A stretch of DNA of 64,000 nucleotides, taken from positions 3,906,001-3,970,000 of the forward strand of contig NZ_JAUSYC010000001.1 in assembly GCF_030816485.1 (NCBI RefSeq), in the 5' to 3' direction. A program made the translations under genes and the position numbers. This document shows, one piece after another, positions 46,268 to 53,632 of the stretch. Origin of the DNA: Arthrobacter sp. B1I2. GTDB taxonomy: Bacteria > Actinomycetota > Actinomycetes > Actinomycetales > Micrococcaceae. The notes beneath the pieces are model-generated. The model searched no databases. It was given only the letters and a program-made list of their open reading frames with translations, and was not told the DNA's origin. Within the stretch, counting starts at the first letter, position 1; every line of letters starts with the position of its first letter.

Positions 46268-47773
46268 ATGACCTCAACGAGCGCCCAGCCAACACCAAAG
46301 ACCGTTCTTGTCACCGGTGCCACCGGCTACATCGGCGGCCGCCTGGTGCCCAAGCTCCTGGAAGCAGGCCACACAGTCAAGGTGCTGGTCCGCTCGCCGG
46401 ACAAAATAGCCGGCGTGCCCTGGCGGGACAAAGTGGAGGTAGTGGAAAGCAGCCTCGACGACGGCGACGCCCTCCGCGAAGCCCTGGCCGGCGTCGACGT
46501 CTTCTACTACCTCGTGCATTCCATGGCCGCAGGTGCAGGATTCGAAGCGAAGGAAAAGGCCATGGCCAGGACGGCCGCGGACGCTGCAGAGGCCGCCGGG
46601 GTACGCCGGATCGTCTACCTGGGCGGCCTGCATCCCCAGCGCGTGGAGCTCTCCACCCACATGCGGTCACGGGAGGCGGTGGGGAAGGTCTTCCTGGACA
46701 GCCCGGTGGACGCCGTCGTATTCCAGGCAGGCGTGGTGATCGGCTCCGGTTCCGCCTCCTTCGAGATGATCCGGCATCTCTCCGAAACGCTGCCCCTGAT
46801 GCCGGCGCCCAGCTGGGTGCGCAACAGGATCGAAGCCATCGCCGTACGCGATGTCCTCTACTACCTGGTGTCCGCAGCGACGCTGGAGGGCCCCATCAAC
46901 CGGACCTTCGACATCGGCTGCCGGCAGGTGCTGACCTACGCGGGGATGATGAAGGAATACGCCGCGGAGGCGGGCCTGCCCTACCGGGTGGTGCTGGCGC
47001 TGCCGGTGCCCGCGCCCAAACTGGCCGGCATGTGGGTGGCGCTGACAACACCCATCCCGCTCTCCATGGCCGTGCCGCTGGTCCAGTCGCTGCAGCATGA
47101 CGCGGTATCCAACGAACACGACATCGACCAGTACATCCCGCAGCCCGACGGCGGCCTCACCGCCTACCGCGCTGCGGTGGCCCTGGCGCTGGGCAGGGAG
47201 CGGGACGGCCAGGTGGAGACCACCTGGGCCAATGCCGGCGCCGACTCCGATCCGCTTCCCAGCGACCCCGAGTGGGCGGGGCACAAGGTGTACATCGACG
47301 AGCGGACGTTCCACGGCGATGTGGACCCGGCCCACGTCTGGACGGTCATCGAGGGCATCGGCGGCCGCAATGGCTGGTATTCACTCCCCCTGGCCTGGCA
47401 GGTCCGGGGCTGGCTGGACAAACTGACCGGCGGCGCCGGCCTGCTGCGGGGCCGCCGGCACCCGCACACCCTTGCTGTCGGCGAAGTGGTGGACTGGTGG
47501 CGGGTGGAGCGGATCGAGCGCGGCAGGCTGCTGCGGCTGCGCGCGGAAATGCGGGCGCCGGGGCGGGCCTGGCTGGAGCTCTCCGTAGAGCCGGACGGCA
47601 CAGGCAGCCGCTACCGGCAGCGCGCCATTTTCTTCCCCAAGGGACTGAGCGGACGGCTTTACTGGCTTGGCGTGCTTCCGTTCCACAGCGTCATTTTTCC
47701 GGCCATGGCGCGGAACATTACCGCTACCGCGCAGAAACTGGCGGATGCGGAGCCCTCGCCGATCACCCCGTAG
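46268..47773 (+). CDS. NAD(P)-binding SDR-like protein with C-terminal DUF2867 domain
   Basis: 501 residues. The N-terminal atypical SDR/NmrA-like Rossmann domain starts TVLVTGATGYIGGRLVPKLLEAGHTVKVLVRSP (about 12-44). The C-terminal DUF2867 domain (about 345-495) has GHKVYIDERTFHGDVDPAHVWTVIEGIGGRNGWYSLPLAWQVRGWLDKL and FHSVIFPAMARNI. This fusion is annotated in many actinobacteria as an SDR oxidoreductase; the substrate is unknown. The ATG has AGGAG 7 nt upstream. It is divergent from mfd across 230 nt. Confidence 0.85.
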   Translation: MTSTSAQPTPKTVLVTGATGYIGGRLVPKLLEAGHTVKVLVRSPDKIAGVPWRDKVEVVESSLDDGDALREALAGVDVFYYLVHSMAAGAGFEAKEKAMARTAADAAEAAGVRRIVYLGGLHPQRVELSTHMRSREAVGKVFLDSPVDAVVFQAGVVIGSGSASFEMIRHLSETLPLMPAPSWVRNRIEAIAVRDVLYYLVSAATLEGPINRTFDIGCRQVLTYAGMMKEYAAEAGLPYRVVLALPVPAPKLAGMWVALTTPIPLSMAVPLVQSLQHDAVSNEHDIDQYIPQPDGGLTAYRAAVALALGRERDGQVETTWANAGADSDPLPSDPEWAGHKVYIDERTFHGDVDPAHVWTVIEGIGGRNGWYSLPLAWQVRGWLDKLTGGAGLLRGRRHPHTLAVGEVVDWWRVERIERGRLLRLRAEMRAPGRAWLELSVEPDGTGSRYRQRAIFFPKGLSGRLYWLGVLPFHSVIFPAMARNITATAQKLADAEPSPITP

Positions 47774-47815
47774 GATGTTGGAGGCTTAATCCGTTCCCAC
47801 GTCCCAGGAGGACCC

Positions 47816-48313
47816 ATGGCGCTGAGCGCAACCACCAACCTTCCGCACCCCGTTGACAGTGTTGCCGCTGTGCTGGTGAACGAGGATTTCCAGCGCCACG
47901 TCAGCCAGCTGGTGGGCGGCAGCCTGGAGTCCTTCACTGTGGACGGTGACATCGCAGGGGCCTTCAACGCCACCTCCGTGCGGACCCTCCCCACCACGCG
48001 CCTGCCGGAATTCGCCCGGAAGTTCGTTGGGGAGCACCTCAAGGTGACCCAGGTGGAAAGCTGGGAAGCCCCCGCCGCTGACGGCTCCCGCCAGAGCAAC
48101 ATTTCGCTGAAGATCGCGGGCGCTCCCGTGGATGTCACGGCCGTACAGCGCCTGGTGGCGGATGCCGGCGGAACCCGTGTGGAACTTGAAGGCGCCGTGA
48201 AGTCCTCCGTTCCGTTCCTGGGCGGCAAGATCGCCGACGCCGCCGAGCCCATGGTGGCCAAGGCTCTGAACCTGCAGGCCGCCCAGGCGCAGGCCTGGCT
48301 GGAAAGCCACTAG
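47816..48313 (+). CDS. DUF2505 family protein
   Basis: 165 residues with CAGGAGGACCC before the ATG. The whole length matches the DUF2505 pattern: MALSATTNLPHPVDSVAAVLVNEDFQRHVSQLVGG, then FARKFVGEHLKVTQVESW and a C-terminal FLGGKIADAAEPMVAKALNLQAAQAQAWLESH. This is a START/Bet v1-like lipid-binding fold by family annotation. It is followed after 3 nt by the SCO4848-type gene, so the two are an operon. Role unknown, possibly lipid handling at the envelope. Confidence 0.85.
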   Translation: MALSATTNLPHPVDSVAAVLVNEDFQRHVSQLVGGSLESFTVDGDIAGAFNATSVRTLPTTRLPEFARKFVGEHLKVTQVESWEAPAADGSRQSNISLKIAGAPVDVTAVQRLVADAGGTRVELEGAVKSSVPFLGGKIADAAEPMVAKALNLQAAQAQAWLESH

Positions 48314-48316
48314 CCC

Positions 48317-48538
48317 GTGCAGCTTCCCGTCTTCGCCGCGCTGGTCCTGATCGTCGCCGGCGTCTGGTCACTGGTGGTCTGGCCCCAGTTCCTCCGCCGC
48401 GTGATGAAGGATCCCCGGGCCCGCGATGCGGCAGGCAAGGCAACGAAATTCCTGACCGTGCACATGGTGCTGGTGACCATCTCCATGGTGCTCGGACTCG
48501 CCACCGCAGTGATCGGCGTCCTCGGCCTGCTGGGCTGA
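48317..48538 (+). CDS. SCO4848 family membrane protein
   Basis: 73 residues from a GTG just after the DUF2505 stop. It has two membrane helices (PVFAALVLIVAGVWSLVVW, VHMVLVTISMVLGLATAVIGVL) separated by a basic loop with WPQFLRRVMKDPRARD. This size and pattern match the small SCO4848-type membrane proteins conserved in actinobacteria. Function unknown. Confidence 0.85.
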   Translation: MQLPVFAALVLIVAGVWSLVVWPQFLRRVMKDPRARDAAGKATKFLTVHMVLVTISMVLGLATAVIGVLGLLG

Positions 48539-48578
48539 ATCAAACGGTCTCCCTCATTGACAGACCCGTTGCACAACA

Positions 48579-48623
48579 ACAGCCCGGGTCTTCCTCCTGC
48601 TGGAGGAAGACCCGGGCTGTTTT
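48579..48623. terminator. Strong hairpin terminator between convergent operons
   Basis: A perfect 19-bp stem (48579-48597 with 48602-48620), starting ACAGCCCGGGTC, with a TGCT loop, ends in a T run. It separates the SCO4848-type gene (+) from sufU (-). Confidence 0.92.
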
Positions 48624-48626
48624 GGC

Positions 48627-49076
48627 TTAGGCTGCCTGGTTGAGGGCGTCCTCCGCGGCCACCCAGGAAATCATGGCGCACTTGACCCGGGCTGCGTAGC
48701 GGGCCACCCCCTCGAACGCCGCGGCATCGCCCAGCAGCTCAGGATCCGCATGGATCTTGCCCCGCGAGCGAAGCACCTCCCGGAAGTTGTCGATGACTTC
48801 ATGCAAATCGGCCACAGTCATGCCCTGGGCGAGGTCGCTGAGGACGGACGCCGAGGCCATGGAGATGGAGCAGCCGGCCCCGTCCCAGGCAACTTGCGCC
48901 ACTTTGCCGTCCTGGACGGCGAGCCGGAGCGTGACTTCGTCCCCGCAAACCGGGTTGAGCTGGTGCGACTGCCCAGTGGAGGTGCCCTGGGGCGCTTCCG
49001 TGGCGGCGAGCCCGCTGCCGTGGCGGGCTTTGGAATGGTCCAGGATGATTTGCTGGTACAGCTGGTCAAGGCTCAT
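48627..49076 (-). CDS. sufU: SufU-type iron-sulfur scaffold / sulfur transfer protein
   Basis: 149 residues. It has the three conserved Cys of the U-type fold: LNPVCGDEVTLRL (about 44), GAGCSISMASASVLSDL (about 69) and RVKCAMISW (about 133). The 18-residue insertion that sets SufU apart from IscU is present between the second and third Cys. Family knowledge: SufU accepts sulfur from SufS in Gram-positives, using Zn. It lies 23 nt downstream of sufS and is probably co-transcribed. AGAGGAAAG precedes the ATG. Confidence 0.93.
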   Translation of the reverse strand: MSLDQLYQQIILDHSKARHGSGLAATEAPQGTSTGQSHQLNPVCGDEVTLRLAVQDGKVAQVAWDGAGCSISMASASVLSDLAQGMTVADLHEVIDNFREVLRSRGKIHADPELLGDAAAFEGVARYAARVKCAMISWVAAEDALNQAA

Positions 49077-49099
49077 GGTGTCGACTTTCCTCTTCTCCG

Positions 49100-50425
49100 C
49101 TAGGCGCGGAAGTAGGCCCGGACGCCGGCTACGGCTTCAAGGAAGCGGTCCACGTCGTCCGTCGTGTTGTACAGGTAGGCGCTGGCGCGGGTAGTGGCGG
49201 TCAGTCCAAGCCTTCGGTGCAGCGGCTGGGCGCAGTGATGCCCCACGCGGACGGCGATTCCCCGGGAGTCCAGGAACTGCCCCACGTCATGGGCGTGGAC
49301 GCCTTCGACGTCGAATGCGGCAAGGCCAATCCGTTCCTTTCCGGCGGCTGGGCCCAAAACCCGCACGCCGGGTATGGCTTCCAGCCCCGCCACCATGCGC
49401 TGGCCCAGTCCGGCCTCCCACACGTGGATGCGGTCCAGTCCGGTTTCGGTGAGGTAGTTCGCGGCGGCAGCCATGGCCACAGCCTGGGAGATGCGCTGGG
49501 TGCCGGCTTCGAAGCGCTGGGGCGCCGGAAGGTATTCGGCCCGTTCCATGGTGACGGTGGTGATCATCGACCCGCCGGTCAGGAAGGGCGGGAGGATGTC
49601 AAGGAGCTCCTGCCGCCCGTAAAGCACGCCAATCCCCGTGGGGGCCAGCATCTTGTGGCCGGAGAAGACCGCGAAGTCCACGTCGAGTTCTTTCACGTCC
49701 AGGGACAGGTGCGGAGCGGACTGGCAGGCGTCCAGGACAACCAGGGCGCCGGCGGCATGGCCAAGGTCTGTCAGTTCCTTCACCGGGTTGATGATTCCCA
49801 GGACGTTGGAAGCGTGGGTGAAAGCCAGGACCTTCGTGCGCGGGCCGACGATCGCCCCGGCCTGGTCCATGCGGAGGCTTCCGTCGTCCGCGATGGGGAT
49901 GTACCGCAGCGTGGCCCCGGTACGGAACGCCAGTTCCTGCCATGGAATCAGGTTGGCATGGTGCTCCATCTCGGTCACCACGATTTCGTCCCCGGGCCTC
50001 AGGGCCAGCCCCCTGAGCGCCTGGTCGCCACGACCCTGGGCAGCCCATAACCCTGCATTGGACAGCGCATACGACAGGAGGTTCAATCCCTCCGTTGCGT
50101 TCGACGTCCAAATGGTCTCCGCGTAGTCGGCACCAATGAAGTCGGCAATGGTTTGGCGGGCATCTTCGAAGACTTCTGTGGCCTCCACCGCAAGATGGTG
50201 GGCGCCCCGGTGCACAGCAGCATTGCGCTGCTCGTAGAATTCCTGCTCGGCTTCGATGACGCTCACGGGGTTTTGTGAAGTGGCCCCGGAGTCGAGGTAG
50301 ACCAGCGGCTGTCCGTTGACCACCTGGTTGAGGACCGGGAAGTCATTGCGGATGCGCAGCACCTCCGCGTTGTCCATGACCGGTACGGCACGTTCCAGTG
50401 TGGCTGGCGTTGATATTACGGCCAA
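49100..50425 (-). CDS. sufS: Cysteine desulfurase (SufS class)
   Basis: 441 residues from a TTG at 50425 with GAGGAG 7 nt upstream; an ATG at 50377 is the alternative. It has YLDSGATSQNP (about 42), EMEHHANLIPW (about 140), DACQSAPHLSLDV (the PLP Asp, about 218), the PLP Lys in FAVFSGHKMLAPTGIG (about 245) and the persulfide Cys in GHHCAQPLHRR (about 388). An extra stretch of about 11 residues (GLWAAQGRGDQAL) after the SNAG turn is an insertion relative to the common SufS length. It releases sulfur from cysteine for Fe-S assembly, donating to SufU. Confidence 0.93.
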   Translation of the reverse strand: MAVISTPATLERAVPVMDNAEVLRIRNDFPVLNQVVNGQPLVYLDSGATSQNPVSVIEAEQEFYEQRNAAVHRGAHHLAVEATEVFEDARQTIADFIGADYAETIWTSNATEGLNLLSYALSNAGLWAAQGRGDQALRGLALRPGDEIVVTEMEHHANLIPWQELAFRTGATLRYIPIADDGSLRMDQAGAIVGPRTKVLAFTHASNVLGIINPVKELTDLGHAAGALVVLDACQSAPHLSLDVKELDVDFAVFSGHKMLAPTGIGVLYGRQELLDILPPFLTGGSMITTVTMERAEYLPAPQRFEAGTQRISQAVAMAAAANYLTETGLDRIHVWEAGLGQRMVAGLEAIPGVRVLGPAAGKERIGLAAFDVEGVHAHDVGQFLDSRGIAVRVGHHCAQPLHRRLGLTATTRASAYLYNTTDDVDRFLEAVAGVRAYFRA

Positions 50426-50985
50426 AACGAACTCCTCGGGCTGCCAATGTCTGACACCCAATTGTCCCACACACGGCTGCGGCGGCCGCCCGGGAGGGGC
50501 GGCCGCCACCGCTGCCCCGGGCTTCAGCCGAGGGAGCAGAGGGCCGGCGACGGCTGGGGGGAGAGTCTCGGTCTCAGAAGACTCTGACGTCGCCGGCCCC
50601 GTCTGTACCCGGCCCCTGGGGACCGGAAGTTGAGAGGGCCTAAATGTCCTGCTTGGCTGCTCCACGGCCTCCGTGCTGCCGCTTTGCTTTGCCTCCTTAA
50701 GTAAAGCGGCTGGTGGCCTCCCGTACACGAGTAGGGAGTACTCGAATCCCCGGAGGCGCACTACCGGGGTGGCACTCCTGCGCACCACACGGTGCACGGC
50801 AATGGGCCCGGGAGTCCGACGGCGGGCCGGCGGCCTGGGGGCAGAGGGGCTTGCGGGCAGGGGCTTGGGGCAGCCCGACGGCGGCCGCCCGGCAGCAGGG
50901 AGCGCCCGGCAGCAGGGTGCACAGGACAGCAGGGGGCCTGCGGCAGAAGGGAACGTGCGGCCGGAGGCGGTTTGAAGGCCAGAAC
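50426..50985. other. 560-nt gene-free, structure-rich stretch between sufS and the LuxR ATPases
   Basis: No convincing coding sequence is visible on either strand; the frames that stay open are low-complexity. It contains a 12-bp perfect inverted repeat (GGGCCGGCGACG near 50541 with CGTCGCCGGCCC near 50588), a hairpin GCCGCTTT...AAAGCGGC (50679-50710), CGAGTA-GGGAG-TACTCG (50729-50745), a palindrome-like AGGGCCTAAATGTCCT (50635-50650) and two 14-bp direct copies of GCCCGGCAGCAGGG (about 50886 and 50903). It probably holds the sufS promoter and the 3' end of the LuxR message. A non-coding RNA is possible but not shown. Confidence 0.5.
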
Positions 50986-53580
50986 CTACTTCGGGAGGGC
51001 CGCTTCCAGCTCATCACGGCTGCGGACCCCGAGCTTGACGTACGTGCGGTACAGGTGGCCTTCCACAGTCCGGACGGAGACCATCAGCCGTTGCGCTATT
51101 TCGCGGTCGGTCAGGCCCTGCACGGCCAGCTCGACGATGTCCTGTTCCCGTTTGGTGAGGCGGACGGTGGGCGCCGCGGCGATGAAGCGTCCTTCCCGGA
51201 ACCGTTCACCCAGTTCGTGGTCGCATTTTTCGCGCTGGGCAATGGCCTGGCGCGACCGTCGGCGTTCCCCGGCCTGGTCCAGAACCGTGCTGGCACGGGC
51301 GTAGGCTTCACGGGCCATGTTGACAAAGCCTGCCTCCTCCAGCGAGGCAGCCGTTGCCATGAGGGTGTCGCCGTCGGCATTTTCCCAGGCGGTGGCCAGG
51401 GTCAGCAGCGCCTCCGCCCAGCGGCCTTCCACGTCCCGGGCCGCTGCCTGCACCATGGGGACCACCGAGGGGTCCCCCAGGTCCCAACACATTGTCAGGA
51501 CCTCAAGGAGGTTTCCGGTGCGGGCAGAGGCCTCTGTGGTGGTCATTAACGTCTGCAGCGCGGCCAGGCCCTTGCCGTCACGCACCAGGTATTCAGCGGC
51601 CGCAGCCACGTAGGCCTCGGCAAGGAGGTCATGCGCAGGCCAGCCGGCCTCGGCGTCCTTGTGATCCTGTTCCAGGCGTTGTGCCTGCTCCGTATCGCCA
51701 AGCCGGGCTGCCGCGTAGAAACCGAGTGCGGTGCCAAACCGGTTCAGATGCAACGGGTCGTTGAGCCTCAGCGCTTCGACGGCGGGCAGCAGGACCTGAT
51801 ACGCGCGTTCCATTCTCCCCTGCCGCAGCAGCGAGTAGCCCTGGAGCAGCTGTAGGCTCCCGTCGAAGGTGGCCGCACCCGGTACATGCCCGGCGGCGTA
51901 GTGGTTGATCTCCCGCTCAGCCGATTCCCATTCCCCCATGGCGAGGTAGTCGGAGACGAGCCGTCCCAGCACGAACTCAGGGAAGAAGAACAGGCTGCTT
52001 TCGAGCGGGGGAAGTTCCGAGGCTGCCAGCAGTGCGGCCTCCAACCCCTGGACGGGGCGTCCCGCCGAGGCAAGGGCGTGGGCCAGGAGACCCTCCGCCA
52101 GGGCGCGGAGCGGTTCTCCTCCGGTCTCTGCCGGGCGGCGCTTCCGCATGACGTCCACTTCGTCGTTCAGCGCCGGGAAATTCACCTCCGCACCGAGCTG
52201 CAGCAGGTGCAGGAGCTCTTCCTGCCAGCTCCTTTCGCCGTCACCGGAAGGCGCGCCGTGCTTTTCGACGTCCTCCGCCACCACCCCCAGGGGGCGGCCA
52301 ACGGCCTGGTGGGCCGAGACCCGGAGCAGCAGGACGGCCGGCCCCTCGGGGTCTTCAGCCAGCGGGAGCCAGCACCGGTCAAGGAGGGCGGCGGCTTCCG
52401 CATAGGCGCCCTCGTTATAGAGCGCCCGCGCCTGGATAGCCTGGGCGAGCGGGACCATTGCGGGGTGGTGGATGCGGGCCGCTATGGACCGTGCACTGTG
52501 GTTGCGGAACCTCAGCAGGGCCTCCCTGGCCGCCGCCAGCATCTCGTCGTCGCTGACCCTGACACCGCACTCAAGGGCCCACTCCACGGACCGCAACCGG
52601 CCCTCCCCCCGCAGCTGGGCGGGGTCCTGGCGGGCTTTGACCTTCTCGAGCAGCTGGAGGCTGCGGGAGACCGAAACGGTGTTCCTGATAGCGTCCGCAA
52701 AGAGCTCGTTCCAAATCGAAAGCTCGGCCGGGATGCCGGGGGCTTCCACGATCATCTGCTGGTCCAGCAGGGAGCGGACCACTGCCGCCCCGCTGATGTC
52801 TTCGATAACCTTCCTGCCCACCGGCCCGGCAAGGGCAACGAGCTTCAGGGCTTCCTGCTCCTCGGGCCGCCGCCGGAGGTGGTCTTTGGCAACCACGCCC
52901 GCGAGGCGCGGCCCGTCTGAGGGCAGGGAGCCCAGGAGCATCCAGATTCCGTTGCGCTTGGCCAGGACGCCGGCTTCAGCGGAGTCGTGGAGCAGGGCGT
53001 CGAGGATCCGCGGGTTGCCGCCTGATGCGTTCCATATGGAGTCCACGGTTGCGCCGGGAACGGTCCCGTCCAGGACGTGGCCCAGGACCTCTTCGACCTG
53101 GTCACGGTTGAGGGGCCGGAGGTCCACGCGTTCGGCAAGGCCGTCATACCAGAGCTGGTCGAGCGGCTGCGGCAGTCCCGGGCGGGGACGGGCGGCCGCA
53201 ATTACTGTCGCCCACCCGGCCGAAATCACCTCAGCCAGCACGCCTGCGGAAGCGTCATCCAGGTGGTGGGCATCGTCCACGGCAAGCAGGACTGCTCCCC
53301 CGTTGCCGGACTTAAGCGTCTCGAAGTAAGACCACATGGAGCGGAGCACCGCGACGGGCGAGACGGATTCCTCCGCAGTGAGCTCCCCTGTATAGGGGGT
53401 CAGGACACCGAATGGGACCCCGGCCAGGGCCGAGCTGGCGTGGATGCGCAAAATCTTCATGTTCCCGGCAAGGCGCTCGGTCACGGCGTCAGTCACGGCC
53501 GATTTTCCAATGCCCGGTCCGGCCATGATGAAAACGGCCCGGTGGGTCCCGTTCCGGACCATGTTGACGATGCGTTCCAC
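50986..53580 (-). CDS. Large ATP-binding LuxR-family regulator (LAL type), distal copy
   Basis: 864 residues from a GTG at 53580. Walker A is GPGIGKSAV (21-29) and Walker B-like VLLAVDDAHHLDD lies near 100. A long helical repeat region (TPR-like, about 300-790) is followed by a C-terminal LuxR HTH: LTKREQDIVELAVQGLTDREIAQRLMVSVRTVEGHLYRTYVKLGVRSRDELEAAL. The in-frame sequence upstream of the GTG reads HRLLTGRREPVERI, the usual beginning of the AAA_16 domain, so the real start may lie further upstream (CTG near 53650 with AAGGGGTGAT ahead), or a frameshift follows the TAATG at 53633-53637. It is adjacent to a paralogue. The target genes are unknown. Confidence 0.85.
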   Translation of the reverse strand: MERIVNMVRNGTHRAVFIMAGPGIGKSAVTDAVTERLAGNMKILRIHASSALAGVPFGVLTPYTGELTAEESVSPVAVLRSMWSYFETLKSGNGGAVLLAVDDAHHLDDASAGVLAEVISAGWATVIAAARPRPGLPQPLDQLWYDGLAERVDLRPLNRDQVEEVLGHVLDGTVPGATVDSIWNASGGNPRILDALLHDSAEAGVLAKRNGIWMLLGSLPSDGPRLAGVVAKDHLRRRPEEQEALKLVALAGPVGRKVIEDISGAAVVRSLLDQQMIVEAPGIPAELSIWNELFADAIRNTVSVSRSLQLLEKVKARQDPAQLRGEGRLRSVEWALECGVRVSDDEMLAAAREALLRFRNHSARSIAARIHHPAMVPLAQAIQARALYNEGAYAEAAALLDRCWLPLAEDPEGPAVLLLRVSAHQAVGRPLGVVAEDVEKHGAPSGDGERSWQEELLHLLQLGAEVNFPALNDEVDVMRKRRPAETGGEPLRALAEGLLAHALASAGRPVQGLEAALLAASELPPLESSLFFFPEFVLGRLVSDYLAMGEWESAEREINHYAAGHVPGAATFDGSLQLLQGYSLLRQGRMERAYQVLLPAVEALRLNDPLHLNRFGTALGFYAAARLGDTEQAQRLEQDHKDAEAGWPAHDLLAEAYVAAAAEYLVRDGKGLAALQTLMTTTEASARTGNLLEVLTMCWDLGDPSVVPMVQAAARDVEGRWAEALLTLATAWENADGDTLMATAASLEEAGFVNMAREAYARASTVLDQAGERRRSRQAIAQREKCDHELGERFREGRFIAAAPTVRLTKREQDIVELAVQGLTDREIAQRLMVSVRTVEGHLYRTYVKLGVRSRDELEAALPK

Positions 53581-53632
53581 CGGCTCCCGGCGGCCGGTCA
53601 GGAGCCGATGCGCAGCCGCCGGCTTGTGGCCA

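Noticed and set aside
50635..50650. DosR/DevR-like box AGGGCCTAAATGTCCT
   Set aside because: The match to the DosR consensus is weak and no dormancy-type gene is adjacent. It is kept only as a note in the non-coding region.
50426..50797. N-terminal extension of sufS to 50797
   Set aside because: The extra 124 residues are low-complexity R/P/S/A sequence without similarity to desulfurases, and a TTG with a strong GAGGAG site lies at 50425.
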